A stretch of 64,000 nucleotides of DNA from Sphingobacteriaceae bacterium (GTDB taxonomy: Bacteria > Bacteroidota > Bacteroidia > Sphingobacteriales > Sphingobacteriaceae), in the NCBI GenBank assembly GCA_947463785.1, contig CANHRG010000001.1, positions 62,001 through 126,000 of the forward strand. Reading direction: 5' to 3'. The notes under the pieces are model-generated. The model did not search any database and had not been told where the DNA came from. It was given only the letters and a program-made list of their open reading frames with translations. Positions within the stretch are counted from its first letter, which is position 1, and every line of letters begins with the position of its first letter. The translations under genes were made by a program, and so were the position numbers. Positions 35,204 to 42,492 of the stretch are shown piece after piece.

Positions 35204-36022
35204 ATGCGCTTCATTGCTTATAGCTTATTAGTGATTATGGGTATTGGTGCCTGTGCTAAGCGGCCTTATGCCTTAAGCGAACGCAGTTACCGTAAACAAT
35301 CCAAAGCATTTTCCAAAACAATTCGTGCGCAAACTTTTCCGACTTTGCTTGACTCGAGTGGCCAAAAAATTCCAGCTGATTGGGTAAGCACCGTAAATTT
35401 TAATCTGCGTAAGCCTAATTATGTGATCATTCACCACACGGCTCAAAACAGTGCGGAGCAAACGCTTAAAACGTTTACGCTTAGCAAATCGCAGGTTAGT
35501 GCGCATTACCTGATTGGGAAAGACGGTAAGGTGTTTCAGTTGTTAAACGATTACCTTAGGGCTTGGCATGGCGGGGTGGCTAAGTGGGGCAGTACCAGTG
35601 ATATCAACTCTAATGCTATCGGGATTGAATTGGACAACAATGGGCTGGATCCTTTTTCGGATCAACAGATTGAGAGCTTGATTAGCTTGCTTCAGCACTT
35701 AAAAAAGAACTACAACATTCCGACTGCTAATTTTATTGGGCACTCGGATATTGCTCCATCCCGCAAGGTGGATCCTCATGTTACTTTCCCTTGGCGTAAA
35801 CTGGCCGATAAGGGTTTTGGCTTGATGCCCGATACCTTGATCAGCGAAACTGCTCCGGCTAATTTTGATCCTATTGCGGCTTTACGGATTATTGGTTACG
35901 ATACCAGAGATCTTGCGGCGGCTATCCGAGCCTTTAAACGCCACTTTTTGGGTAAAGAGGGTGATGCCGATTTTAGTGCGGAGGAGCTGAATGCCTTGTA
36001 CAATCTGTATTGTAAATACTAA
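35204..36022 (+). CDS. Lipoprotein N-acetylmuramoyl-L-alanine amidase (Amidase_2, AmiD-like)
   Basis: 272 residues. A lipobox (IGAC, Cys at residue 17) implies outer-membrane anchoring. The Amidase_2 zinc site is seen as His in VIIHHTAQ, the acidic block NAIGIELDN, and His in NFIGHSDIAPSRKVDPHVTFPW, in the AmiD/AmpD order. A C-terminal region with RIIGYDTRDLAAAIRAFKRHFL resembles a peptidoglycan-binding helical bundle. It cleaves the amide between MurNAc and L-Ala in wall fragments, as AmiD of E. coli does from the outer membrane. Confidence 0.92.
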   Translation: MRFIAYSLLVIMGIGACAKRPYALSERSYRKQSKAFSKTIRAQTFPTLLDSSGQKIPADWVSTVNFNLRKPNYVIIHHTAQNSAEQTLKTFTLSKSQVSAHYLIGKDGKVFQLLNDYLRAWHGGVAKWGSTSDINSNAIGIELDNNGLDPFSDQQIESLISLLQHLKKNYNIPTANFIGHSDIAPSRKVDPHVTFPWRKLADKGFGLMPDTLISETAPANFDPIAALRIIGYDTRDLAAAIRAFKRHFLGKEGDADFSAEELNALYNLYCKY

Positions 36023-36061
36023 GCTTTTTGGGGTAGTTGTTTGCTTGCCTTGCTGTTGGGT

Positions 36062-36376
36062 ACGCGTTTGGTAATGCTTTGTTTTCGAACATTTTTTGCT
36101 GAAAGTAGTACATGGGTTGCTGGTGTACTTCCTTTAGGTGCGAAAGAGCTTCCTGTGGTTGCGAAAGCTCTTCTTACAGTTGCTTCTGTTCCGTTTATTG
36201 GTGTTAAAGAGCGTTCAACTGTTGCTAAAGTATGTTTTGTGTGTGCGAAAGTTCGTTTAACAGGTGCGAAAGCACTTCCTGTAGGTGCGAACTATCGTTT
36301 TATAGGTGCTGAAGTGCGGACGCAAACTGCTAAAGTGCGCACCATTGGTGAGGATGTGCAAACAATTAGGGCTTTA
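36062..36376 (+). repeat. Degenerate 21-bp tandem repeat array (about 14-15 units)
   Basis: Units of exactly 21 bp run from 36083 to 36376, with a weaker first unit at 36062. The best-conserved part is GGTGCGAAAG followed by about CTTCCTGTA. Examples of units: 36125-36145, 36251-36271, 36272-36292. Read in the frame of the ATG at 36074 each unit encodes a heptapeptide near V-R-T-I-G-A-K (VLPLGAK, ELPVVAK, VRLTGAK, ALPVGAN, YRFIGAE). Units are diverged, but none has lost or gained a base. Confidence 0.85.
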
Positions 36377-36445
36377 AAAACTGATCAGCTTTTGAATTTT
36401 TCAGTAGATAGTGCTCCAGTTTCAAATCGACTGGCTGGCGTATAA
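36074..36445 (+). CDS. Possible heptapeptide-repeat protein (uncertain)
   Basis: 123 codons from ATG 36074 to TAA 36445, almost wholly made of the 21-bp repeat. Opened MLCFRTFFAESSTWVAG, then repeats ending near VRTIGEDVQTIRALK, and a short unique tail. No signal peptide or known fold. Because units are exact multiples of three and stop-free, an open frame could persist without being translated. In favour: third-base changes (gcg/gct in the Ala codon) and no stop in 14 diverged units. Against: no promoter box or start context, and the array begins at or before the ATG. Confidence 0.3.
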   Translation: MLCFRTFFAESSTWVAGVLPLGAKELPVVAKALLTVASVPFIGVKERSTVAKVCFVCAKVRLTGAKALPVGANYRFIGAEVRTQTAKVRTIGEDVQTIRALKTDQLLNFSVDSAPVSNRLAGV

Positions 36446-36451
36446 ACTAAG

Positions 36452-36482
36452 AAAGCCTACCCGATTTGTTCGGATAGGCTTT
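36452..36482. terminator. Hairpin between the repeat region and the M1 peptidase gene
   Basis: Arms AAAGCCTACCCGA (36452-36464) and TCGGATAGGCTTT (36470-36482) pair with one mismatch around a 5-nt loop. The T-runs are short on both sides, so termination may be partial. Confidence 0.6.
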
Positions 36483-36500
36483 GCTCTGTGTTGTGTTTGC

Positions 36501-38834
36501 TTACTTTTTCTTGTTGGCTTCTTGCATTGGGTTGCTTCCTGAGGATGCACCGCGAATGGTTTGTTGTTGACGATACAACTCGAAACGTGAAGGAGTAGTG
36601 CGGCGTGGCCAAGCATTGTTGGCTTCGTCTATATCTGCGGTTTCACGGTTAGGGTCTAAACGGATAGCTGCTACTTCTTTGTCTTTGGCAAATACTTTGG
36701 TTATGTTTTGTTCGTTTTTGCGCCAGATGTAGGCCGGGATGCGATCTACTTCTTTGGTACCATCGGTAAATGTCCATTCAATAATCAATGGCATTACCAA
36801 TCCGCCTACATTTTCAAATTCAATTTCGTAGAAATTTTGTTTTCTATCGTAAACTGATTTTTCGGTCGGGTTTAGCGATGCGTAAAATTTATCGAATGCG
36901 GCTTTTGATTCGGGTGTGATGGCATAGCGATCCCATTTGTTGTAAAAATCGAGCAGGCTGGTATCGGCTTCAACGGCAAACTTAATTCCGGCATCGCGGT
37001 TACGTTTACGGCTAATTACGTACGCATCTTGCTCTGCTTTTTGCTTGTCGTATGCATTTTCAATTGCCGGGTTTTTGGTGTTCATGCGGTAGTGGCGAAC
37101 ATCTTTAATGGAAATATCTACCGGATCGGTTTCGTAAAACCATCCTCTCCAAAACCAGTCTAGATCAACTGCCGAAGCGTCTTCCATGGTGCGGAAGAAA
37201 TCGGCTGGTGTAGGGTGGTGGAAAGCCCAACGACGTGCATATTCTTTGAATGCGTAGTCGAACAATTCTCTGCCCATTACGGTTTCACGCAGGATATTTA
37301 AGGCTGTTGCCGGTTTTGCATAGGCATTTGGACCAAAACGAATGATGTTTTCGGAATTGGTCATGATGGGTTCCAACTCATTTTTGGGCAATTTCATGTA
37401 GTCGACAATTTTGTGTGCCGGACCGCGTGATGAAGGATAGTTGTTATCCATTTCCTGCTCGGTTAGGTATTGTACAAAGGTGTTCAAGCCTTCGTCCATC
37501 CAGGTCCACTGGCGCTCATCGGAGTTTACGATCATCGGGAAGAAATTGTGTCCTACTTCGTGGATGATTACACCTATCATTCCGTATTTCACGGTTTCGG
37601 AATAGGTTCCGTCTTTTTCGGCACGACCGTAGTTGAAACAGATCATTGGGTACTCCATACCGTTGGCTGCCTCTACTGAAATGGCTACGGGGTATGGGTA
37701 AGGAATGGTGTATTTGGAATAGATTTTAATGGTATGTGCCACTACTTTGGTAGAGTACTTGTTGTATAGCGGATAGGCTTCGGGACCGTAGTAAGACATG
37801 GCCATTACTTTTTTACCTTCTACATCGGCCGGCATGGCATCCCATACCAAACGGCGTGAGGAAACGAAGGCGAAATCGCGTACGTTTTCGGCTACATACG
37901 TCCAGGTTTTTTTGCCTTTGGCTTTGCTTTTTAGGGCTTGTTTGGCTTCGTCGAGGGTAACTACTTCAACTGGGGCTTTGGCGGTTTGGGCCTGCTGCCA
38001 ACGGCGGTATTGGGCTGGGCTTAATACTTGGGCATAGTTTTGGCATTCGCCGGTTGCGCCAATTACGTGATCGGCGGGTGCGGTGATGTTTACTTTGAAG
38101 TCTCCGAAGGTTAGGGCAAACTCACCTGAACCGATGAATTGCTTGTTTTGCCATCCTTGAAAATCGGAGTATACGGCCATGCGTGGATACCACTGGGTGG
38201 TGGTATAGATGTAGTTGCCGTCTTCGGCAAAGTATTCGTAGCCTCCACGACCGGCTCTGGTCATGCGGTCGGAAATGTTGTATGACCAATCGATTTTGAA
38301 TCGGAAGCGTTCTCCGGGTTGTAAGGTTTTTGGTAATTCGATACGCATCATGGTTTGGTTGATGGTATAGCGTAATGGATTACCATTGGCATCGGTAACT
38401 TTGGCAATTTTTACCCCTAAATCTTCGGTATGTCCTGAAATTTTTTGGAGTTCTGAAAGGCTCATGCGCTCTTTCATGCTGCTTTGTTCGGTCAGGTTTT
38501 TCTCACTCTTGGCCTGATGTTCGTTTTCATCTAATTGTAACCATAAATAGGTTAATGGATCTGGTGAGTTGTTGAAGTAATTGATGGTTTCTGAACCGAT
38601 GATGCGTTGTTTTACGTCATCTACTTCAACGTTAATTTCGTAATCGGCACGTTGCTGCCAGTATTTTGGCCCGGGTGCACCTGATGCTGAACGGTACATG
38701 TTGGGGGTTTGCAGCATGGTTCCTAGCTGCTCGAACTTGTTTCCGTGGTTGGAACCTGGGTTGTTTAGGTTCTGTGCCATTGCGGCTCCGCCAAGGATTA
38801 GGAAGCTAAGGGTTAAACGTAAGGTTTTATTCAT
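36501..38834 (-). CDS. Exported M1-family metallopeptidase
   Basis: 777 residues with signal peptide MNKTLRLTLSFLILGGAAMAQ. Zinc motif HEVGH in IIHEVGHNFFP and the third ligand Glu in WTWMDEGLN, spaced as in the M1 clan. The exopeptidase block GAMEN is replaced by VEAANGMEYPMI. The first ~260 residues form the beta-rich N-terminal domain. Periplasmic aminopeptidase or endopeptidase role inferred. Lies 15 bp after the HupE-like gene and is transcribed with it. Confidence 0.9.
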   Translation of the reverse strand: MNKTLRLTLSFLILGGAAMAQNLNNPGSNHGNKFEQLGTMLQTPNMYRSASGAPGPKYWQQRADYEINVEVDDVKQRIIGSETINYFNNSPDPLTYLWLQLDENEHQAKSEKNLTEQSSMKERMSLSELQKISGHTEDLGVKIAKVTDANGNPLRYTINQTMMRIELPKTLQPGERFRFKIDWSYNISDRMTRAGRGGYEYFAEDGNYIYTTTQWYPRMAVYSDFQGWQNKQFIGSGEFALTFGDFKVNITAPADHVIGATGECQNYAQVLSPAQYRRWQQAQTAKAPVEVVTLDEAKQALKSKAKGKKTWTYVAENVRDFAFVSSRRLVWDAMPADVEGKKVMAMSYYGPEAYPLYNKYSTKVVAHTIKIYSKYTIPYPYPVAISVEAANGMEYPMICFNYGRAEKDGTYSETVKYGMIGVIIHEVGHNFFPMIVNSDERQWTWMDEGLNTFVQYLTEQEMDNNYPSSRGPAHKIVDYMKLPKNELEPIMTNSENIIRFGPNAYAKPATALNILRETVMGRELFDYAFKEYARRWAFHHPTPADFFRTMEDASAVDLDWFWRGWFYETDPVDISIKDVRHYRMNTKNPAIENAYDKQKAEQDAYVISRKRNRDAGIKFAVEADTSLLDFYNKWDRYAITPESKAAFDKFYASLNPTEKSVYDRKQNFYEIEFENVGGLVMPLIIEWTFTDGTKEVDRIPAYIWRKNEQNITKVFAKDKEVAAIRLDPNRETADIDEANNAWPRRTTPSRFELYRQQQTIRGASSGSNPMQEANKKK

Positions 38835-38849
38835 GTTGATGGTTAAATT

Positions 38850-39425
38850 TTAGTTTATTAGTGCGATAAATCGTTCGGTGCACATTTGCAGTGCCAAACC
38901 CAATACGACAGCCGACAGAAAAATAATCCATTTGCGTTGGACGATTTTAAATTGTTTGACCATCAATTGGGCAAGAGCTAATATAGTGATAACAATGATA
39001 AGTTGTCCGCATTCTAAACCCAAGTTAAAGGCTAGTAGCTGGGAAATTATTGAGGTGTCTGTGCCGAGCAGGCTTTTTAGGTAGTTTGAAAATCCCATTC
39101 CGTGAATTAATCCAAAACACAAGGCCATGGGATAAGCCCATAGCACGTTTTGTTTTTGTATGAGGTTGGCTATGGCGGTAGCAAGTATGGTTAATGGAAT
39201 GAAAAATTCGATCCAATTGGCGGGTAGGCGGAGTAGATTGAATGCGCTTAGGGCTAGGGTTAGGCTGTGCCCAATGGTAAACGCGGTGACCAATACGAGT
39301 ACCCGGCGCCAATCTGCCCATAAGTAGACTCCACATAGTGCAGCGACAAACAGGATATGGTCGTAACCTCGCCAATCTAGGATGTGTTCGAGTCCGAGGC
39401 TGAAGTATAGTGAAAAATCGGGCAT
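38850..39425 (-). CDS. HupE/UreJ-like membrane protein
   Basis: 191 residues, about six hydrophobic segments. Conserved His in GYDHILFVAAL, AFTIGHSLTLALSAF and FGLIHGMGF, and ExG near the end (LGLECGQLIIV), match the HupE/UreJ_2 family. Family members are linked to nickel or cobalt entry, but no hydrogenase or urease gene is nearby. In this lineage the gene sits before an M1 peptidase and opposite a DUF6702 gene, as here. A role in metal supply to envelope enzymes is conjecture. Confidence 0.8.
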   Translation of the reverse strand: MPDFSLYFSLGLEHILDWRGYDHILFVAALCGVYLWADWRRVLVLVTAFTIGHSLTLALSAFNLLRLPANWIEFFIPLTILATAIANLIQKQNVLWAYPMALCFGLIHGMGFSNYLKSLLGTDTSIISQLLAFNLGLECGQLIIVITILALAQLMVKQFKIVQRKWIIFLSAVVLGLALQMCTERFIALIN

Positions 39426-39459
39426 CTGCTTATTTTTACTATTTTGGCTTTAAAGTAGG

Positions 39460-39467
39460 TATTTTTG
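39460..39467 (+). promoter_or_regulatory. -7 box (TATTTTTG) of the DUF6702 gene
   Basis: Full TAnnTTTG match 37 nt before the ATG at 39505. A TTTG at 39443-39446 is only 13 bp upstream of it, too close for a -33 box. Confidence 0.45.
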
Positions 39468-39504
39468 ATGCTACAGCCAAGGTGTTGGCCTTAAACTCAC
39501 AACG

Positions 39505-39978
39505 ATGTTACAAATTTTGACCTTTTTAATGGCCCTTTTACACCCGTATTATGTGAGTGTAACGGAGATTAAACATGATGCTAAATCGCAGAGTTTGGAG
39601 GTTAGTTGTCGTTTGTTTTCGGATGATCTGGAAACTGCACTAAACAAAATGGGGCAGGGAAAGGTGGATATCCTGAACCCCAAGAATTCCAATCAGATTA
39701 ATGACTTAATAGCTCGCTATGTTCCTCAGCATTTAAAAATTACGGTGAATGGCAAACCGCTTATGCTCAAATTTATTGGCTATGAGCAGGAAAGTGAGGC
39801 TACTTGGTGTTATTTTGAGGTTGTGGGGGTACGTTCGGCAAAAAACATAGGTATTAGTAATGATTTGTTGTATGCGGAACACGAGGAGCAGATTACTATG
39901 CTGCATGTAACTGTAGGCGGGGTGCGTAAGAGTACGAAGCTGGATAACCCGGAACGGAAGGCGGTGTTTCAGTTTTAA
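39505..39978 (+). CDS. DUF6702-family exported protein
   Basis: 157 residues. An N-terminal hydrophobic helix (MLQILTFLMALLHPYYVSVTEI) with the family's hallmark HPYYVSVTEI just after it. The remainder is beta-rich (SLEVSCRLFSDDLETAL, LKITVNGKPLMLKFIGYEQE, WCYFEVVGV) and looks like a small periplasmic domain. Function unknown. Divergent from the HupE/M1 pair, which is a recurring neighbour in Bacteroidota from what I recall. No enzymatic residues recognised. Confidence 0.75.
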   Translation: MLQILTFLMALLHPYYVSVTEIKHDAKSQSLEVSCRLFSDDLETALNKMGQGKVDILNPKNSNQINDLIARYVPQHLKITVNGKPLMLKFIGYEQESEATWCYFEVVGVRSAKNIGISNDLLYAEHEEQITMLHVTVGGVRKSTKLDNPERKAVFQF

Positions 39979-39986
39979 GGTTTTTG

Positions 39987-40058
39987 TAGCCCCGACGGGA
40001 ATCGAACCCATATCTAAAGTTTAGGAAACTTCTATTCTATCCGTTGAACTACGGGGCC
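39987..40058 (-). tRNA. tRNA-Arg (anticodon CCU)
   Basis: The minus strand folds into a full cloverleaf: acceptor GGCCCCG/CGGGGCT (one G-U), D arm GTTC/GAAT with loop AACGGATA, anticodon stem GAAGT/ACTTT with loop TTCCTAA (anticodon CCT), a 4-nt variable loop and T arm ATGGG/CCCGT with loop TTCGATT. CCA is not encoded. It lies downstream of the GIY-YIG gene and metG on the same strand. Confidence 0.93.
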
Positions 40059-40065
40059 AATTTTT

Positions 40066-40305
40066 TTACAAAGATTTTAAAAATTCTTTACCAATTCCGC
40101 TTTTATAGTATTTCTCTCTTTTACGGGCATTTGCCCTACCTGTCACCTGTTCTGTGAAAATTAAGTTCCAAGGTCTAAAACCCTTTGTAGATTTAGTTTT
40201 GCCAGCATTGTGTTCTTTTAATCTTTTCTCAATATTTTTTGAAAAGCCAACATAAATTCGCTGGTCTAGCCTACTTTTTATTGCGTAGACAACATATTCA
40301 TCCAT
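40066..40305 (-). CDS. GIY-YIG single-domain endonuclease-like protein
   Basis: 79 residues from ATG 40305 (MDEYVVYAIKSRLDQRIYVGFSKN); nine more codons are open upstream but have no family match. The catalytic fold is visible: VVYAI and YVGFS stand for GIY and YIG, Arg in IEKRLKEHN, and Glu in ANARKREKYYKSG. This is the short UvrC-N/UPF0213-type form with no DNA-binding module. A TAACTTTA box lies 3 nt before the ATG. Its place between an intact tRNA-Arg and a broken copy of the tRNA 5' end suggests mobility. Confidence 0.82.
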   Translation of the reverse strand: MDEYVVYAIKSRLDQRIYVGFSKNIEKRLKEHNAGKTKSTKGFRPWNLIFTEQVTGRANARKREKYYKSGIGKEFLKSL

Positions 40306-40340
40306 AACTAAAGTTAGAAAATCTGCGTGCAAGTGACGAA

Positions 40341-40386
40341 TATTCTATCCCTGCCTTCGGCAGGCAGGCATTAAACTACGGGGCCA
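40341..40386 (-). pseudogene. Broken 5' end of tRNA-Arg(CCU)
   Basis: 40374-40386 is identical to the first 12 bases of the intact tRNA plus one upstream base, and 40341-40350 is identical to its D-loop end and 3' D-stem. In between, 4 bases of the D loop are replaced by 23 bases that hold a GC-rich palindrome. Homology ends beyond 40341, so no anticodon or T arm remains. Confidence 0.75.
40351..40370. repeat. GC-rich palindrome in the tRNA fragment
   Basis: CTGCC-TTC-GGCAG hairpin followed by GCAGGCA. From memory, near-identical GGCAGGCAGG palindromes are scattered through Bacteroidota intergenic regions as a repeat family; only this one was noticed here. Confidence 0.6.
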
Positions 40387-40391
40387 GTGGT

Positions 40392-42437
40392 TTACCTGAC
40401 GGTGCTACCGTTATTCATGGCGGCAATTGGACTTACAAAGCTTAGTTTACCTTCGGCGTTTTCGGCCATTAAAATCATACCTTGAGACATGATGCCTTTG
40501 ATTTCTCTTGGTTCTAGATTTACCAAAATGCTTACCTGCTGACCAATGATGGCTTCTGGTTCATAGTGTTCTGCAATACCTGAAACTACGGTTCGCTGAT
40601 CAAGGCCGGTATCAATAGTTAATTTGAGTAGTTTTTGTGTTTTGGCTACTTTTTCGGCAGCTAGGATTGTGCCCACCCGGATATCCATGGCCGAGAACTG
40701 ATCGTAATTGATGGCTGCTTTTGCAGGATTGAGTTCGGGAGTGGTTGCGGATGTTTCCATACTGGCTTTTTTAGCGTTTAGTTTCTGGATTTGTTGTTCG
40801 ATGGTTTCGTCTTCGATTTTCTGGAAAAGCAGTTCAGGCTGCTGCAGGGTATGTCCGTCTTCAAAAACAAAGGCTTCATCAAATCGATACGCTGATTTGA
40901 GGTTCAACATGCGGAAAAGCTTTTGAGCTGTTCCGGGTAAGAATGGCTGCATGAGTGTTGCCAAATGGCCGATGATGTACAGACATTCGTGCAAAACTTC
41001 TCGTGTTGCCTCAGGATCTTCTTTAAAGGTTTTCCAGGGCTCCTGCTCTGTTAAGTACCGATTTCCCAGTCGAGCCACTTCCATCATGTTTTGTTGTGCT
41101 TGTCGGAATTTGTAGTTCTCGAAACTTGCGCCCAGCTCGTCGTATGCCGTGCTGATTTCTTTGTGCAGAGTTGGGTCTTTGATTCCGGTTGATGCACCTG
41201 TGACTTTACCCTCAAAATACTTGTGCATGAGCACCATTACGCGGTTCACGAAGTTTCCGAGAATGGCTACGAGTTCATTGTTTACGCGGGCTTGGTAATC
41301 TTTCCAGGTAAACTCACTGTCGGCAGTTTCGGGGGCAATGGCGGTTAAGTAATAACGCAATTCGTCTACTTTGTCTGGAAAATCTTCCAGGTATTCGTGC
41401 ATTTCTATGCTCCAGCCTCTTGAGGTCGACATTTTATCGCCTTCCAAATTCATGAATTCGTTGGCGGGCACGTTTTCGGGTAAAATATAGTCGCCATGTG
41501 CATGCAACATAATCGGGAAGATGATGCAATGGAAAACAATATTGTCTTTACCAATGAAATGGACCAGTTTGGTATCCTGATCTTTCCAATACAATTGCCA
41601 GTCTTTTCCCTGATCTATTGCCCATTGTTTGGTGGCTGAAATGTAACCAATGGGGGCATCAAACCACACGTATAGTTTTTTGCCTTCGGCTCCTTCAGCG
41701 GGCACATCAATACCCCAGTCTAAATCTCGGGTAATGGCTCGTGCTGCCAAGCCGCCATCGATCCAGCTTTTGCATTGTCCGTATACATTGGCACGCCAAT
41801 CGTGTTGGTGGCCTTTTAAAATCCATTCTTTTAACCAGTCTTCGTACCTATCCATGGGCAGGTACCAGTGTTTGGTTTCTTTGAGTATAGGCTTATTTCC
41901 CGTTAGGGTAGATTTTGGATTGATGAGCTCGTTAGGGCTTAAGGCAGTACCACACTTTTCACACTGATCGCCATAGGCACCTTCGAAACTGCATTTCGGA
42001 CAGGTTCCGACAATGTAACGATCGGCTAGAAAGGTTTGCGCATCGGCATCGTAGTATTGTTCGGATGTTTCGATGGTAAATACCTTTTTCTGATCTAACA
42101 CCTTGAAAAAATCCTGAGCGGTTTGGTGATGTATGGGCTCGCTGGTACGGTGGTAGATGTCGAAGGATATGTCAAGCTTCTGGAAGCTCTCTTTATTGAG
42201 TTGGTGGTATTTATCGATTATAGCCTGAGGGGTGGTTCCCTCTTTCATGGCCTGATTGGGGATGGCTGTTCCGTGCTCATCAGATCCACAAACGAATACC
42301 ACATCCTTTCCCGACAGGCGTAAATATCGCACATATAAATCGGCAGGAATATAAGCACCCGCTAAATGTCCGATGTGTTTGGGGCCATTGGCATAGGGCA
42401 GGGCTGCGGTAATGGTATATCTTTTAAATTTGTCCAC
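40392..42437 (-). CDS. metG: Methionyl-tRNA synthetase with C-terminal tRNA-binding domain
   Basis: 681 residues from GTG 42437 (read as MDKFKRYTITAALPYANG). Class I HIGH as GPKHIGHLAG, a zinc knuckle CPKC...CEKC, KMSKS as GDKMSTSRGW, an all-helical anticodon domain, then a linker and an EMAP-like tRNA-binding domain (DIRVGTILAAEKV...QTVVSGIAEHY). An ATG at 42536 is in frame, but a full -7 box (42475-42482) lies downstream of it and the extra 33 residues overlap the divergent gene. GIY-YIG and tRNA-Arg follow on the same strand. Confidence 0.94.
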   Translation of the reverse strand: MDKFKRYTITAALPYANGPKHIGHLAGAYIPADLYVRYLRLSGKDVVFVCGSDEHGTAIPNQAMKEGTTPQAIIDKYHQLNKESFQKLDISFDIYHRTSEPIHHQTAQDFFKVLDQKKVFTIETSEQYYDADAQTFLADRYIVGTCPKCSFEGAYGDQCEKCGTALSPNELINPKSTLTGNKPILKETKHWYLPMDRYEDWLKEWILKGHQHDWRANVYGQCKSWIDGGLAARAITRDLDWGIDVPAEGAEGKKLYVWFDAPIGYISATKQWAIDQGKDWQLYWKDQDTKLVHFIGKDNIVFHCIIFPIMLHAHGDYILPENVPANEFMNLEGDKMSTSRGWSIEMHEYLEDFPDKVDELRYYLTAIAPETADSEFTWKDYQARVNNELVAILGNFVNRVMVLMHKYFEGKVTGASTGIKDPTLHKEISTAYDELGASFENYKFRQAQQNMMEVARLGNRYLTEQEPWKTFKEDPEATREVLHECLYIIGHLATLMQPFLPGTAQKLFRMLNLKSAYRFDEAFVFEDGHTLQQPELLFQKIEDETIEQQIQKLNAKKASMETSATTPELNPAKAAINYDQFSAMDIRVGTILAAEKVAKTQKLLKLTIDTGLDQRTVVSGIAEHYEPEAIIGQQVSILVNLEPREIKGIMSQGMILMAENAEGKLSFVSPIAAMNNGSTVR

Positions 42438-42474
42438 GTTGAGGGCTATACTGTTTGCTTGTTTTTGTAATTTG

Positions 42475-42482
42475 CAAAGATA
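42475..42482 (-). promoter_or_regulatory. -7 box (TATCTTTG) of metG
   Basis: Full TAnnTTTG match on the minus strand 37 nt before the GTG at 42437. Decides the start in favour of the GTG, since transcription would begin near 42468. The box lies 11 bp from the divergent ldcA ATG. Confidence 0.55.
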
Positions 42483-42492
42483 ATTCAAAATA

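Larger units (their letters stand above)
40059..40386 (-). mobile_element. Candidate GIY-YIG mini-element inserted in tRNA-Arg
   Basis: The stretch between the intact tRNA-Arg and metG is bounded by a perfect 13-bp direct repeat of the tRNA 5' end (40047-40059 and 40374-40386). It holds one gene, a GIY-YIG nuclease, and a broken second copy of the tRNA 5' half. This is what an insertion that rebuilds the tRNA 5' half and leaves the old half behind would produce. No integrase or transposase gene is present. Confidence 0.4.

Noticed and set aside
36062-36376. CRISPR array
   Set aside because: Units are 21 bp, degenerate, directly abutting and have no unique spacers; no cas genes are near.
36452-36482. 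Riboswitch
   Set aside because: Only a single hairpin like the other intergenic terminators in the window; no conserved junction or following coding start on either strand.
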